Position numbers and translations under genes: made by a program. A stretch of DNA of 62,500 bases from Brevibacillus brevis (lineage in GTDB: Bacteria; Bacillota; Bacilli; Brevibacillales; Brevibacillaceae), in the NCBI RefSeq assembly GCF_031583145.1, contig NZ_CP134050.1, positions 215,001-277,500 on the forward strand, read 5' to 3'. Shown here piece by piece: positions 21,092 through 32,300 of the stretch. Under the pieces are notes generated by a model, which was given only the letters and a program-made list of their open reading frames with translations, had not been told where the DNA came from and made no database searches. The number at the start of each line of letters is the position of its first letter. Within the stretch, counting starts at the first letter, position 1.

Positions 21092-21240
21092 TGTTTAGGT
21101 AGCCATAGACTCTTATCTCTCTGTTCTATGGTTGCTTTGGTGAAATGGTCAGGAAAAAGTAGCGGTTTTCCCGTACTATTTTATTCATCGGGTTACTATC
21201 AGCGAATAGCAGGTTTGAAATGAGATGGAGGTGGCAATAA

Positions 21241-21390
21241 ATGCGAGTAAACATCACGTTGGCGTGCACCGAGTGTGGCGAGCGTAACTATATCTCCACC
21301 AAGAACAAACGCACCACTACTGAGCGTGTTGAACTGAAAAAGTATTGCTCCCGTGACAAGAAGCAAACCCTTCATCGCGAGACGAAGTAA
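21241..21390 (+). CDS. rpmG: 50S ribosomal protein L33
   Basis: A 49-residue protein, [17 protein letters not shown] at the N-terminus and LHRETK at the C-terminus, which is L33. The first CxxC pair (C9, C12) is kept. The second pair is reduced to one cysteine (C36, then SRD), so this copy is unlikely to hold zinc by four cysteines. GGAGGTGG precedes the ATG. Its stop overlaps the secE ATG by one base. Confidence 0.93.
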   Translation: MRVNITLACTECGERNYISTKNKRTTTERVELKKYCSRDKKQTLHRETK

Positions 21391-21638
21391 TGGTTGACGC
21401 GACGAAGTCTGGGGGTGGCAAAGTGGGTTTTTTAGCACGAATCGGAGCCAGTTTTCGCCGAACCGGTGGATTTTTTGGCGACGTAATGTCCGAACTGAAG
21501 AAAGTTCGTTGGCCCAACCGTAAAGAGCTGACGACCTATACGTTAGTCGTTATGGTTACTGTTGTGGTCTTGGCGATTTTCTTCTTCGTCGTTGATTTGG
21601 GGATCTCGCGCTTGATCGATTTGATTCTAGGAAAGTAA
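21390..21638 (+). CDS. secE: preprotein translocase subunit SecE
   Basis: An 82-residue single-span membrane protein of the Sec channel. ELKKVRWPNRKEL is the SecE amphipathic hallmark, followed by one hydrophobic helix. ATG 21390 overlaps the rpmG stop (TAATG). A GTG at 21423 with GGGGGTGG upstream would give 71 residues and is a fair alternative. B. subtilis SecE has 59. Confidence 0.93.
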   Translation: MVDATKSGGGKVGFLARIGASFRRTGGFFGDVMSELKKVRWPNRKELTTYTLVVMVTVVVLAIFFFVVDLGISRLIDLILGK

Positions 21639-21683
21639 TTTTGCAAGTCTTAGGAGGGACGGACGGTTATCGTCCTGGTGGAT

Positions 21684-22220
21684 ATGGAAAAAGCATGGTA
21701 TGTCGTTCATACGTACTCAGGTTACGAGAACAAGGTTAAAACCAATCTGGAGAAGCGCGTCGAGTCGATGGGCATGGAAGACAAGATCTTTCGCGTTCTT
21801 GTCCCCACTGAAGAAGAGGTGGAGACCAAGGACGGCAAAAAGCGCACCGTCACGAAAAAAGTGTTTCCCGGATACGTCCTTGTTGAAATGGTGATGACGG
21901 ACGACTCTTGGTATGTCGTGCGCAACACTCCTGGGGTTACCGGCTTTGTCGGATCCACGGGCGCCGGTTCCAAGCCGACAGCGCTGCGTCCTGAAGAGGC
22001 CGATGCGATTCTCAAGCAAATGGGGATCGAAATTCCCAAGATCAGAGTCGATTTTGCTCTCCGCGATATGGTGCGCGTCACAGATGGTCCGTTTTCCAAT
22101 CGCACCGGGGAGATTATCGAGATTCACCCGGACAGACAGAAGGTCCGCGTTTTGGTGGACATCTTCGGTCGCGAAACACCGGTAGAGCTAGACTTTACAC
22201 AAGTTCAAAAATTGGATTAG
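21684..22220 (+). CDS. nusG: transcription termination/antitermination protein NusG
   Basis: A 178-residue NusG with an N-terminal NGN domain (MEKAWYVVHTYSGYENKVK onward) and a C-terminal KOW domain containing DGPFSNRTGEI. ATG 21684 matches the family start. The frame is open to GTG 21678. The best ribosome binding site, AGGAGGG at 21652-21658, is unusually far upstream, so spacing does not settle the start. It binds RNA polymerase and affects pausing and termination, and follows secE as in most bacteria. Confidence 0.94.
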   Translation: MEKAWYVVHTYSGYENKVKTNLEKRVESMGMEDKIFRVLVPTEEEVETKDGKKRTVTKKVFPGYVLVEMVMTDDSWYVVRNTPGVTGFVGSTGAGSKPTALRPEEADAILKQMGIEIPKIRVDFALRDMVRVTDGPFSNRTGEIIEIHPDRQKVRVLVDIFGRETPVELDFTQVQKLD

Positions 22221-22399
22221 GATTCAACTTGAAAAGTATCGCTTGATGTGGTACATTTCATTTTGTTTTACAATCCCACAACAATATTTTGGGGTTTCTT
22301 GCACTCTCACTATAGATCGGAAGCCTTTTAGGCTTTCACCAAACAGTGGGAGGGGGCATTCCCCCGTAAAACCACATGTGAAGTAAGGAGGTGTCTTAC
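22221..22399 (+). promoter_or_regulatory. structured leader before rplK
   Basis: There is no gene here. AAGCC-TTTTA-GGCTT (22321-22335) forms a small hairpin. A nested hairpin follows: GTGG (22346-22349) with CCAC (22372-22375) enclosing GGGGG-CATT-CCCCC (22352-22365). It ends ten bases before the AGGAGGTG of rplK. It may serve autoregulation by L1, whose targets lie near L11 mRNA starts in other bacteria, but I cannot match a specific L1 site. No convincing promoter was read. Confidence 0.5.
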
Positions 22400-22825
22400 G
22401 TGGCTAAGAAGGTTATCCGCGTAATCAAATTACAAATCCCGGCAGGTAAAGCGAATCCTGCACCTCCAGTAGGTCCGGCTCTCGGTCAAGCTGGTGTGAA
22501 CATCATGGGGTTCTGTAAAGAATTCAACGCTCGCACTGAAAGCGAAGCAGGCATGATCATTCCGGTGGAAATCACCGTATTCGAAGATCGCTCTTTCACT
22601 TTTATCACGAAGACTCCACCAGCTGCTGTTCTCTTGAAAAAAGCTGCTGGCATCGAGTCTGGCTCCGGCGTACCAAACAAAACAAAGGTTGCTACGCTGA
22701 AGCGTGATAAAGTTCGCGAAATCGCGGAACTGAAGCGCCCTGACCTGAATGCTGCATCCGTGGAAGCGGCTATGCGCATGGTGGAAGGTACCGCTCGTTC
22801 CATGGGTATCGTAATCGAAGACTAA
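22400..22825 (+). CDS. rplK: 50S ribosomal protein L11
   Basis: A 141-residue protein of the GTPase-associated centre. [21 protein letters not shown] is diagnostic. GTG 22400 with AGGAGGTG six bases upstream gives the same length as in B. subtilis. It is followed by rplA after a hairpin. Confidence 0.97.
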   Translation: MAKKVIRVIKLQIPAGKANPAPPVGPALGQAGVNIMGFCKEFNARTESEAGMIIPVEITVFEDRSFTFITKTPPAAVLLKKAAGIESGSGVPNKTKVATLKRDKVREIAELKRPDLNAASVEAAMRMVEGTARSMGIVIED

Positions 22826-22839
22826 TAGTCTTGGTGCAA

Positions 22840-22862
22840 GGGGGCACAGACGTTGTGCCCCC
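22840..22862 (+). promoter_or_regulatory. strong hairpin between rplK and rplA
   Basis: GGGGGCACA (22840-22848), loop GACGT, TGTGCCCCC (22854-22862), a perfect 9-bp stem. No T run follows, so it is not a classical terminator. It may protect or process the mRNA or take part in L1 control. Confidence 0.6.
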
Positions 22863-22913
22863 TGTCTGTGGGAGGATTAACCGCTACGACCACATTGAAG
22901 GGAGATTTAACTA

Positions 22914-23597
22914 ATGGCCAAAAAAGGTAAGAAATATCAAGAGGCTGCAAAACTCGTAGACAAAAACAAAGTTTACGAAGTGGCAGAAGCGATCGAGCTC
23001 GTAAAAAAAGCAGCGACCGCTAAGTTTGACGAAACCGTTGAAGCAGCATTCCGCCTGGGTGTAGACCCTAAGCGTGCTGACCAACAAATCCGTGGCGCAG
23101 TTGTACTGCCTCATGGTACTGGTAAAGTTCAACGTGTTCTGGTATTCGCAAAAGGCGAAAAAGCGAAAGAGGCGGAAGCAGCTGGCGCAGATTTCGTAGG
23201 CGATGCAGACATGATCGCAAAAATCCAGGGCGGCTGGTTCGACTTTGACGTCGTAGTAGCTACTCCTGACATGATGGGTGAAGTAGGTAAACTGGGTCGT
23301 GTACTCGGTCCAAAAGGCCTCATGCCAAACCCGAAAACCGGTACCGTTACATTCGATGTAACCAAAGCGGTTAACGAAATCAAAGCTGGTAAAATCGAGT
23401 ATCGCGTAGACAAAGCAGGTAACATCCACGCTCCGATCGGGAAAGCTTCCTTCGATGTAGAGAAGCTGGCTGACAACCTGGCTGCGTTGACTGAAGCGCT
23501 GAACCGTGCGAAACCAGCTGCAGCAAAAGGCGTTTACATGAAAAATGTAACACTGAGCTCCACTATGGGACCTGGTGTGCGCGTTGCTGTAAAATAA
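22914..23597 (+). CDS. rplA: 50S ribosomal protein L1
   Basis: A 227-residue protein of the L1 stalk, also a translational repressor of its own operon in the family. [19 protein letters not shown] and the end [18 protein letters not shown] are diagnostic. GGGAG precedes the ATG. Confidence 0.97.
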   Translation: MAKKGKKYQEAAKLVDKNKVYEVAEAIELVKKAATAKFDETVEAAFRLGVDPKRADQQIRGAVVLPHGTGKVQRVLVFAKGEKAKEAEAAGADFVGDADMIAKIQGGWFDFDVVVATPDMMGEVGKLGRVLGPKGLMPNPKTGTVTFDVTKAVNEIKAGKIEYRVDKAGNIHAPIGKASFDVEKLADNLAALTEALNRAKPAAAKGVYMKNVTLSSTMGPGVRVAVK

Positions 23598-23603
23598 TGA
23601 CAC

Positions 23604-23632
23604 TTGACTTCCTTTCGGGAAGTTGATACGAT
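23604..23632 (+). promoter_or_regulatory. promoter of the rplJ-rplL operon
   Basis: TTGACT (23604-23609), 17-bp spacer, TACGAT (23627-23632), just after the rplA stop and ahead of the L10 leader. Confidence 0.75.
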
Positions 23633-23654
23633 AGTGCCTGTTGATGAAAAGAAT

Positions 23655-23790
23655 ATGCCGTAGACAGAAGGTGCGAGGCTTTCGGGCTGAGCTTAATATC
23701 CCTCCGAGGCGTGTAATGTACGAAAGAGGAAACGATTTTTCCTTTGACGATAGAGCATTATGCCCTCGTGAGTCTGCGAGGGCATTTTTC
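23655..23790 (+). promoter_or_regulatory. ribosomal protein L10 leader with terminator
   Basis: The segment starting GCCGTAGACAG (23657) and continuing through CTTAATATCCCTCCGAGGCGTG matches the conserved L10-binding leader of Firmicutes rplJ mRNAs. It ends in a terminator: ATGCCCTCG (23760-23768) with CGAGGGCAT (23777-23785) and a T run. Excess L10(L12) is expected to bind and favour termination before rplJ. Confidence 0.88.
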
Positions 23791-23823
23791 ATTTTCTAGG
23801 ATAGTGCACGGGAGGTGTAAACA

Positions 23824-24339
23824 ATGGCAGAAATTCGTCCAACCGTTATTCGTGAAGAAAAGGTACAAGCGATCAACGAAATCGCTGGCAAACTGCGTGA
23901 AAGCCAAACCACAGTGGTGGCTGACTACCGCGGTCTGACTGTAGCCCAAGTAACCGAACTGCGCAGACAATTGCGTGAAGCTGGTGTTGAGTTCCAGGTG
24001 TTGAAAAACTCCCTGACTCGTCTGGCTACCGCGAAAGAAAGCCTGACTGAACTGGATCAATATCTGACTGGCCCGAACGCTCTGGCGTTCTCCAAAGAAG
24101 ATGTAATTGCTCCAGCGAAAATCATCGCTGAATTCGCGAAGAAAAACGATAAGCTGGAAATCAAAGGTGGCGTTATCGAAGGGAAAGTAGTTAGCGCTGA
24201 AGACATCAAAGCGCTGGCATCTCTTCCATCCCGCGAAGGTCTCCTTTCCATGCTTCTCTCCGTGCTGCAAGCTCCAATGCGCAACGTTGCACTGGCAGTC
24301 AAAGCAGTGGCAGAACAAAAAGAAGGTCAAGGCGCGTAA
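23824..24339 (+). CDS. rplJ: 50S ribosomal protein L10
   Basis: A 171-residue stalk base protein. [18 protein letters not shown] is diagnostic, and the C-terminal helix is the L7/L12 docking site. GGGAGGTG precedes the ATG. It is controlled by the leader directly upstream. Confidence 0.97.
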   Translation: MAEIRPTVIREEKVQAINEIAGKLRESQTTVVADYRGLTVAQVTELRRQLREAGVEFQVLKNSLTRLATAKESLTELDQYLTGPNALAFSKEDVIAPAKIIAEFAKKNDKLEIKGGVIEGKVVSAEDIKALASLPSREGLLSMLLSVLQAPMRNVALAVKAVAEQKEGQGA

Positions 24340-24396
24340 TCGCCTGATCGTCGGATTGTAAAACTAAAACTTTTCCTTGAATGGGAGGATTTCAAA

Positions 24397-24759
24397 ATGT
24401 CTAAAGAGCAAATCTTGGAAGCCATTAAAGGCATGTCCGTTCTCGAACTGAACGACCTGGTAAAAGCAATCGAAGAAGAATTCGGCGTAACTGCTGCTGC
24501 TCCAGTAGCTGTTGTTGCTGGTGGCGCTGCTGAAGCTGCTGCTGAGCAAACTGAATTCACTGTAAACCTGGTAAGCGGCGGCGCTTCCAAAATCAACGTT
24601 ATCAAAGTTGTTCGCGAGCTGACTGGCTTGGGTCTGAAAGAAGCAAAAGACCTGGTAGACAACGCTCCAAAAACACTCAAAGAGGGCGTTTCCAAAGAAG
24701 AAGCAGAAGCTCTCAAAGCGAAACTCGAAGAAGCTGGCGCACAAGTAGAAGTAAAGTAA
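24397..24759 (+). CDS. rplL: 50S ribosomal protein L7/L12
   Basis: A 120-residue stalk protein: N-terminal dimerisation helices, an alanine-rich hinge (about 35-55), and a C-terminal factor-binding domain with [30 protein letters not shown] split across it. GGGAGG precedes the ATG. A terminator follows the stop. Confidence 0.97.
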   Translation: MSKEQILEAIKGMSVLELNDLVKAIEEEFGVTAAAPVAVVAGGAAEAAAEQTEFTVNLVSGGASKINVIKVVRELTGLGLKEAKDLVDNAPKTLKEGVSKEEAEALKAKLEEAGAQVEVK

Positions 24760-24777
24760 GTTAGCTTCCTGAAGGAG

Positions 24778-24807
24778 ATCCCCTTGCCTGCGGCAGGGGG
24801 ATTTTCT
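24778..24807 (+). terminator. terminator after rplL
   Basis: ATCCCCTTGCC (24778-24788), loop TGC, GGCAGGGGGAT (24792-24802), then TTTT. It probably lowers transcription from rplL into the methyltransferase and rpoB genes. Confidence 0.85.
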
Positions 24808-24878
24808 GTACATCTTTGCTGAACGCAGGGGCGCGTTGTCCAAGGCTTTTGTACCGATGAGGAAAGGTGGATCACATC

Positions 24879-25475
24879 GTGTCAGATCACTACTACACCA
24901 ATCGACCAGGCGCTGCGCATGACGAACAACAGTTTTCCTTTGTGCTCCGTGGATTCGAGCTGCTGTTTTATACGGATGCAGGGGTATTTTCACGAGACCG
25001 AATCGACTTCGGGAGTGTGCTGCTGATTGAAAACATGCAGATTGCTCCTCATGCGCGAGTGCTCGATGTGGGTTGTGGCTACGGTCCCATCGGCCTTACA
25101 GCCGCCAAGCTCGCTGCCCAGGGTCGGGTGACGATGATTGACGTGAATGAACGCGCGGTCGATCTGGCTCGCCGCAACGCGGAGCAAAACGGCGTGCAAA
25201 ACGTCGACATTCGGGTCAGCGATGTTTACAGCGCAGTGAAGGGCGAGACGTTTGACGTCATCTTGACCAATCCGCCGATCCGGGCGGGCAAAGAAATCGT
25301 CCACCGCATTTTTACGGAAGGGTACGAGCTGCTCGCGGATGGCGGAGAGATGTGGGTGGTCATCCAAAAGAAGCAGGGTGCTCCGTCTGCGATGAAGAAG
25401 CTGCAGGAAACGTACCGGGAAGTCGAGGAAGTGGATCGATCAAAAGGGTACTTCATTTTCCGGGCGGTGAAGTAG
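24879..25475 (+). CDS. class I SAM-dependent methyltransferase, RsmC-like (YbxB)
   Basis: A 198-residue methyltransferase of the MTS small-domain type, related to the C-terminal half of RsmC (16S rRNA m2G1207). The SAM loop is VLDVGCGYGPIG near 55-66, and the catalytic motif is TNPPI, where guanine N2-methyltransferases have NPPF/Y. GTG 24879 is chosen: AGGTGG lies eight bases upstream and the product starts MSDHYY like B. subtilis YbxB (MTEHYF). The position between rplL and rpoB is conserved. Confidence 0.88.
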   Translation: MSDHYYTNRPGAAHDEQQFSFVLRGFELLFYTDAGVFSRDRIDFGSVLLIENMQIAPHARVLDVGCGYGPIGLTAAKLAAQGRVTMIDVNERAVDLARRNAEQNGVQNVDIRVSDVYSAVKGETFDVILTNPPIRAGKEIVHRIFTEGYELLADGGEMWVVIQKKQGAPSAMKKLQETYREVEEVDRSKGYFIFRAVK

Positions 25476-25503
25476 TCAAGAAAATGTTTTGAGAAAACTT
25501 TTC

Positions 25504-25532
25504 TTGACGCGCATATTTCAATGTGATAGCAT
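25504..25532 (+). promoter_or_regulatory. candidate rpoB promoter
   Basis: TTGACG (25504-25509), 17-bp spacer, TAGCAT (25527-25532, four of six). The A/T-rich DNA around it fits a promoter. It would give a leader of about 245 bases. Confidence 0.5.
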
Positions 25533-25664
25533 TATAAAATGTCAATATGGGATAAATGTCTATTTTTCTGCAATTCCCTGTCTGTCAAGCATTTTCTCTG
25601 TTTTTTCCTGAAGGAGGAATGTTGGAGTAAAAACATGGGAATTCTTTTAAAATAGAGTTTCTCT

Positions 25665-25767
25665 GGGTTAAAAATGGTCATACTGCTTTAACCCATTTTT
25701 CTTTTTGAGGCATTCGTCTGCACTTTTGAAGTGACCGAATGCCAAGTTTCTATGTGTGAAAACACAA
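25665..25767 (+). promoter_or_regulatory. rpoB leader: terminator-like hairpin followed by two more hairpins
   Basis: GGGTTAAA (25665-25672) pairs with TTTAACCC (25687-25694) and is followed by ATTTTTCTTTTT, so it looks like a terminator. Next is GGCATTCG (25709-25716) with CGAATGCC (25736-25743), enclosing CACTT-TTG-AAGTG. Last, TGTGT-GAAA-ACACA sits just before the ribosome binding site. The arrangement suggests attenuation or mRNA-level control of rpoBC. Confidence 0.6.
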
Positions 25768-25784
25768 CCTGAGGGGTGAATAAG

Positions 25785-28700
25785 TTGGCAGGTAAAGTGA
25801 TTCAAAGTGGCCGACACCGCCAGCGTCGTACGTATTCACGTATTAACGAAGTGCTGGGCCTTCCAAATCTCATCGAGATTCAGCAGAAGTCCTACCAATG
25901 GTTCCTGGATGAAGGTCTGCGTGAAATGTTCCAAGACATTTCGCCGATCCAGGACTTTACGGGCAATCTCGTGCTGGAATTTATCGATTACAGCTTGGGA
26001 GAGCCGAAGTACGATGTTGACGAGTCGAAAGAACGTGACGTCACCTATGCGGCGCCTCTGCGTGTGAAGGTACGTTTGTTGAACAAAGAGACGGGAGAAG
26101 TGAAGGAACAAGAAGTCTTCATGGGGGATTTCCCGCTCATGACCGAAACGGGAACCTTCATTATTAACGGGGCTGAGCGTGTCATTGTCAGCCAGCTTGT
26201 TCGTTCCCCCAGTGTATATTACAACACCAAAGTGGACAAAAACGGCAAGCAGACGTTTACGGCTACCGTGATCCCGAACCGCGGGGCATGGCTGGAGCTT
26301 GAGACCGATGCGAAAGACGTAATCTATGTCCGCATCGACCGTACGCGAAAAATCCCGGTAACGGTCCTTTTGCGTGCGCTGGGCTTTGGTTCCGACATCG
26401 AGATCCTCAACTTGCTGGGTGAAGACGAGTACATCAAGAACACGCTGGAAAAAGACAATACCGACTCTACGGAAAAAGCGCTGATTGAAATCTATGAGCG
26501 CCTTCGTCCGGGCGAGCCGCCGACAGTCGAAAACGCGAAGAGCCTGTTGATCTCTCGCTTCTTCGACCCGAAGCGCTACGACCTCGCTTCCGTAGGACGT
26601 TACAAGATGAACAAGAAGCTTCATCTGAAAAACCGCCTGTACAACCAGCGCTTGGCAGAGACATTGGTAGATACCAGCACCGGAGAGATCATCGCCGAAG
26701 CCGGCCAAATGATCGACCGCAGACTGCTGGACCGCATCCTGCCAGCTTTGGAAGAGAACGTGAACTTCATCGACGTTCGCACGCATGGCGGCGTTTTGGA
26801 AGATGAGTCCATTCATCTGCAATCCATCAACATTTTCTCTCCGATCGAGGATGGCAAGATCATCAAAGTCATCGGAAACGGAAATGTGGATAAATCGTTT
26901 AAACACATCACGCCTGCTGATATCGTAGCGGCGATCAACTATTTCATGAACCTCCTGCACGGAGTAGGTTCGACAGATGACATCGACCACTTGGGCAACC
27001 GTCGTCTGCGTTCTGTGGGCGAGCTCTTGCAGAACCAGTTCCGCATCGGTCTGTCCCGCATGGAACGCGTCGTTCGCGAGCGCATGTCCATCCAGGATCA
27101 GAACCAAATCACGCCGCAAGCGCTGATCAACATCCGTCCGGTGATTGCATCCCTGAAGGAGTTCTTCGGCAGCTCGCAGCTGTCCCAGTTCATGGATCAG
27201 ACCAACCCGCTGGCAGAGCTGACGCACAAACGCCGTCTCTCCGCACTCGGACCTGGCGGTTTGACTCGTGAGCGCGCGGGCTTTGAAGTGCGTGACGTTC
27301 ACCACTCTCACTACGGTCGCATGTGTCCGATTGAGACGCCGGAGGGTCCAAACATCGGTTTGATCAACTCCCTGTCGTCCTTCGCTCGCATCAACGACTA
27401 CGGCTTCATCGAGACGCCTCGCCGCAAGGTAGATCCGGAAACCGGCTTCGTTCTTTCCGAGATCGTGTACCTGACTGCGGATGAAGAGGACGTGTACAAC
27501 GTGGCGCAGGCGAACCAGCCGCTCGACGAAGAAGGACGCTTCGTCAACGACATGGTTATTTGCCGACGCAAAGGCGAGATCCTGAGCGTGCCGCGCGACA
27601 AGGTCGACTTCATGGACGTATCGCCGAAGCAGGTCGTGTCCGTAGCGACCGCCCTGATTCCGTTCCTGGAAAACGACGATGCCAACCGCGCCTTGATGGG
27701 TTCCAACATGCAGCGGCAGGCCGTTCCGCTTTTGATTCCGCAGGCTCCGTTCGTCGGTACCGGCATGGAGCACAAAGCGGCGCAAGACTCCGGGGTCGCG
27801 ATCGTAGCCAAGCATCCTGGTCAAGTAGAGCGCGTTACCGCTCGCGAGATCTGGGTACGCCGCTACAAGGAAATCGACGGCAAGAAGGTGGCCGGCGACC
27901 TTGACAAGTACAAACTGCACAAGTTTATCCGTTCCAACCAGGGTACGTGCATCAACCAGCGCCCGATCGTAAGCCGCGGCGACTGGATTGAAAAAGGCGA
28001 TATCATCGGGGACGGTCCATCCACCGAAAAAGGCGAATTGGCTCTCGGCCGCAACGTCATCGTCGCGTTTATGACGTGGGAAGGGTACAACTACGAAGAC
28101 GCGATCTTGCTGAGTGAAAAGCTTGTCAAAGACGACGTTTATACGTCTATTCATATCGAAGAATACGAATCCGAAGCGCGCGACACCAAGCTCGGTCCGG
28201 AAGAAATCACCCGCGACATCCCGAACGTAGGGGAAGACGCGCTGAAAAATCTGGACGAACGCGGAATCATCCGCGTGGGTGCGGAAATTCAGGACGGCGA
28301 CATTCTGGTAGGTAAGGTTACACCTAAAGGGGTTACCGAGCTGACTGCAGAAGAGCGACTCCTGCACGCGATTTTCGGCGAGAAAGCGCGTGAAGTTCGC
28401 GATACCTCCCTGCGCGTGCCGCACGGCGGATCCGGTATTATCGTAGACGTGAAAGTGTTTACCCGCGAGAACGGCGATGAGCTGCCTCCTGGCGTAAACC
28501 AACTGGTTCGTGTCTACATCGCCCAAAAACGGAAAATCTCCGTGGGTGACAAGATGGCCGGACGCCACGGTAACAAAGGGGTTATTGCCCGGATCATGCC
28601 AGAGGAAGACATGCCGTTCCTGCCAGACGGTTCTCCGGTTGAGATCGTACTCAACCCGCTCGGGGTACCTTCGCGGATGAACATCGGTCAGGTACTGGAG

Positions 28701-29324
28701 ACTCACCTTGGTATGGCTGCCAAGCTCTTGGGCATCCACGTGGCGACGCCGGTATTCGACGGTGCCCGTCAGGCGGAAGTATTCGAGACGTTGGAAGAGG
28801 CTGGCCTCGACCGCGACGGTAAGACCATTTTGTACGATGGTCGTACGGGTGAACCATTTGACCGCCGCGTAACGGTCGGCTGCGTATACATGCTGAAACT
28901 GGCCCACTTGGTGGATGACAAAATCCACGCCCGTTCTACGGGACCATACTCTCTCGTTACCCAGCAGCCGTTGGGTGGTAAAGCCCAGTTCGGCGGACAG
29001 CGTTTCGGGGAGATGGAGGTTTGGGCACTGGAAGCGTACGGTGCTGCTTACACCTTGCAGGAAATCCTTACCGTCAAGTCCGACGACGTCGTGGGCCGCG
29101 TGAAAACGTACGAAGCGATCGTCAAAGGGGAGAACGTGCCGGAGCCAGGCGTTCCTGAGTCGTTCAAAGTATTGATCAAGGAACTGCAAAGCTTGGGTAT
29201 GGACGTGAAGATCCTGTCCGGAGACGAACAAGAGATTGAAATGCGTGAAATGGAAGATGAGGATGAGGGCAGCGGCGAAAAACTGAATCTCGTTCTCGAA
29301 GGCGGAAGCTTGAACGACGAGTAA
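25785..29324 (+). CDS. rpoB: DNA-directed RNA polymerase subunit beta
   Basis: A 1179-residue beta subunit. All conserved blocks are present, including the rifampicin region [20 protein letters not shown] in its usual wild-type form, and [13 protein letters not shown] near the active centre. The start is taken as TTG 25785, because the GTG at 25776 is part of the ribosome binding site GAGGGGTG; the product then begins [15 protein letters not shown], like B. subtilis. The C-terminus has an acidic tail. rpoC starts 29 bases on. Confidence 0.98.
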   Translation: MAGKVIQSGRHRQRRTYSRINEVLGLPNLIEIQQKSYQWFLDEGLREMFQDISPIQDFTGNLVLEFIDYSLGEPKYDVDESKERDVTYAAPLRVKVRLLNKETGEVKEQEVFMGDFPLMTETGTFIINGAERVIVSQLVRSPSVYYNTKVDKNGKQTFTATVIPNRGAWLELETDAKDVIYVRIDRTRKIPVTVLLRALGFGSDIEILNLLGEDEYIKNTLEKDNTDSTEKALIEIYERLRPGEPPTVENAKSLLISRFFDPKRYDLASVGRYKMNKKLHLKNRLYNQRLAETLVDTSTGEIIAEAGQMIDRRLLDRILPALEENVNFIDVRTHGGVLEDESIHLQSINIFSPIEDGKIIKVIGNGNVDKSFKHITPADIVAAINYFMNLLHGVGSTDDIDHLGNRRLRSVGELLQNQFRIGLSRMERVVRERMSIQDQNQITPQALINIRPVIASLKEFFGSSQLSQFMDQTNPLAELTHKRRLSALGPGGLTRERAGFEVRDVHHSHYGRMCPIETPEGPNIGLINSLSSFARINDYGFIETPRRKVDPETGFVLSEIVYLTADEEDVYNVAQANQPLDEEGRFVNDMVICRRKGEILSVPRDKVDFMDVSPKQVVSVATALIPFLENDDANRALMGSNMQRQAVPLLIPQAPFVGTGMEHKAAQDSGVAIVAKHPGQVERVTAREIWVRRYKEIDGKKVAGDLDKYKLHKFIRSNQGTCINQRPIVSRGDWIEKGDIIGDGPSTEKGELALGRNVIVAFMTWEGYNYEDAILLSEKLVKDDVYTSIHIEEYESEARDTKLGPEEITRDIPNVGEDALKNLDERGIIRVGAEIQDGDILVGKVTPKGVTELTAEERLLHAIFGEKAREVRDTSLRVPHGGSGIIVDVKVFTRENGDELPPGVNQLVRVYIAQKRKISVGDKMAGRHGNKGVIARIMPEEDMPFLPDGSPVEIVLNPLGVPSRMNIGQVLETHLGMAAKLLGIHVATPVFDGARQAEVFETLEEAGLDRDGKTILYDGRTGEPFDRRVTVGCVYMLKLAHLVDDKIHARSTGPYSLVTQQPLGGKAQFGGQRFGEMEVWALEAYGAAYTLQEILTVKSDDVVGRVKTYEAIVKGENVPEPGVPESFKVLIKELQSLGMDVKILSGDEQEIEMREMEDEDEGSGEKLNLVLEGGSLNDE

Positions 29325-29353
29325 GATTCCGGTACAAAGGGAGGTAACGCCCT

Positions 29354-32300
29354 GTGATAGACGTGAACAACTTCGAATACATGAAGATCGGCCTTGCTTC
29401 CCCCGATAAGATCCGTTCGTGGTCTTTCGGGGAAGTCAAAAAGCCGGAAACGATCAACTACCGTACACTGAAACCGGAAAAAGACGGCTTGTTCTGCGAG
29501 CGCATCTTTGGACCGACCAAAGACTGGGAGTGCCATTGCGGTAAGTACAAGCGCGTTCGTTACAAAGGAGTCGTGTGCGATCGTTGCGGCGTGGAAGTGA
29601 CCCGCGCCAAAGTGCGTCGTGAGCGCATGGGGCACATTGAACTGGCAGCCCCGGTTTCTCACATTTGGTATTTCAAAGGGATCCCGAGCCGCATGGGCTT
29701 GGTTCTCGACATGTCCCCGCGTTCCCTGGAAGAAGTGATCTACTTCGCTTCTTATGTCGTAACCGATCCAGGCGATACGCCTCTCGATAAAAAGCAGCTG
29801 CTCTCCGAAAAAGAGTACCGCAACTATCGGGAAAAATACGGCCACTCTTTCCAAGCGATGATGGGGGCGGAAGCGATCAAGCGCCTGCTCGCCGAAATCG
29901 ATCTGGACAAAGACGTGGAATCGTTGAAAGAAGATCTGAAGACGGCACAAGGACAGCGTCGCAACCGTGCGATCAAACGTCTGGAAGTGCTCGAGGCATT
30001 CCGCAACTCTGGCAACCACCCGGATTGGATGGTGCTGGACGTACTGCCGGTAATTCCTCCGGAGCTTCGTCCGATGGTACAGCTGGATGGCGGACGTTTC
30101 GCCACCTCTGACCTGAACGATCTGTATCGCCGCGTAATCAACCGGAACAACCGTCTGAAGCGCCTGCTCGAGCTGGGTGCTCCTGACATCATCGTACAAA
30201 ACGAAAAGCGGATGCTGCAGGAAGCAGTGGACGCGCTTATCGACAACGGTCGCCGCGGCCGTCCTGTCACCGGACCGGGTAACCGTCCGCTGAAATCCCT
30301 CAGCCACATGCTGAAAGGGAAACAAGGACGCTTCCGTCAAAACCTGCTCGGTAAACGCGTGGACTACTCCGGTCGTTCCGTTATCGTTGTAGGACCAAAC
30401 CTGAAGATGTACCAGTGCGGTTTGCCAAAAGAAATGGCGCTGGAGCTGTTCAAGCCGTTCGTGATGAAAGAGCTGGTGGCAAAAGGCCTCGCTCACAACA
30501 TCAAGAGCGCGAAACGCAAGGTAGAACGCGTTCAGCCGGAAGTCTGGGACGTTCTCGAAGACGTGATTCGCGAGCACCCAGTTCTGTTGAACCGCGCCCC
30601 CACCTTGCACCGTCTGGGTATCCAGGCGTTCGAACCAGTGCTGGTGGAAGGTCGCGCGATTCGTCTTCACCCGCTCGTATGTACCGCATACAACGCGGAC
30701 TTTGACGGCGACCAAATGGCCGTGCACGTTCCGTTATCCGCCGAGGCGCAAGCAGAAGCGCGCATCCTCATGCTGGCAGCGCAAAACATCTTGAACCCGA
30801 AAGACGGCAAACCGGTAGTAACGCCATCCCAGGACATGGTGCTTGGTTCTTACTACCTCACGCTGGAGCGTGAAGGCGACCGTGGCGAGGGTACTGTATA
30901 CCGTGACCCGCACGATGCGATCGCTGCGTATCAGCAAGGCTTCATCAGCCTGCATACGCGCATTGCCCTTCCGGCGAAGATGCTGAACAAAACGAGCTTT
31001 ACGGAACGCCAGCAGAACGCGCTTCTCGTCACTACTGTCGGGAAAGTGATCTTCAACGAGATCTTCCCGCCTGAGCTGCCGTACATCAACGTGCCGACGA
31101 AAGCGAATCTGCAAGACAAGGTTCCGGATGAGTACTTCATCTTTGAAAAAGGCACCAATGTGAAAGAGTTCATCAAAGCTCTTCCAGATCCGGGCGCTGT
31201 GAAAAAAGGCTTCCTGGGTACGATCATCTCCGAGTGCTTCCGTCGCTTCGGTACGATGAAATCGTCCATGATCCTCGACAAGATCAAGGAACTGGGCTTC
31301 ACGTACTCCACGAAAGCCGGTATCACCATCGCCGTTGCGGACATTGCCGTGCCAGGCAAGAAGAAAGATATTCTCGATGAAGCCGACCAAAAGGTTGCGA
31401 CTGTCATGACGCAGTTCCGCCGCGGTCTGATCACCGAAGACGAGCGCTATGACCGCGTGATTTCCATCTGGTCCAAAGCCAAGGACGAGGTCACCGACGT
31501 CCTCATGAAATCCATGGATAAGTTCAATGCGATCTTCATGATGGCCAACTCCGGTGCGCGCGGTAACGTATCGCAGATCACTCAGCTGGCTGGTATGCGC
31601 GGTCTGATGGCCAACCCGTCCGGTCGAATCATCGAGCTGCCAATTAAATCCAACTTCCGTGAAGGTCTGACCGTACTCGAGTACTTCATCTCGACGCACG
31701 GTGCGCGGAAAGGTCTCGCCGATACGGCGCTGCGTACAGCGGACTCGGGTTATCTGACCCGCCGTCTGGTAGACGTGGCCCAAGACGTGATCGTCCGCGA
31801 AAAAGATTGCGGAACGGACAAAGGGATTCGCGTCACAGCGATCAAGGATGGCAAGGAAGAAATCGAGAAGCTGTCTGACCGTCTGGTGGGACGTACATGC
31901 TTCGAGACCCTGCGCCACCCTGAAACCAAGGAAATTATCGTTCGCCGCAACGAGGAAATTACCGAAGAAGTGGCCGAGTATATCGAAAAAGTCGGGATTA
32001 CCGAAGTCTATATCCGCAACGTACTGGCTTGCCGCACCAGCCATGGTGTCTGCAAACTGTGCTACGGACGCAACCTGGCGACAGGCGCCGAAGTGGAAGT
32101 CGGGGAAGCGGTTGGTATTATCGCTGCCCAGTCCATTGGGGAGCCGGGTACCCAGCTGACCATGCGTACGTTCCATACCGGTGGGGTTGCGGGAGATGAC
32201 ATCACCCAAGGTTTGCCGCGTATTCAGGAGTTGTTCGAAGCGCGCAATCCAAAAGGTCAGGCCGTCATCTCCGAGATCGACGGGGAAGTCGTCGACATCC

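Noticed and set aside
21652..21683. Upstream start for nusG nearer the AGGAGGG site
   Set aside because: No ATG, GTG or TTG in frame lies at a workable distance, so the homology-based ATG 21684 was kept despite poor spacing.
25836..29231. 1131-codon open frame on the minus strand opposite rpoB
   Set aside because: It mirrors the third-position GC of rpoB; the translation shows no domain and the coding strand is certain. The same holds for long frames opposite rpoC, fusA and tuf.
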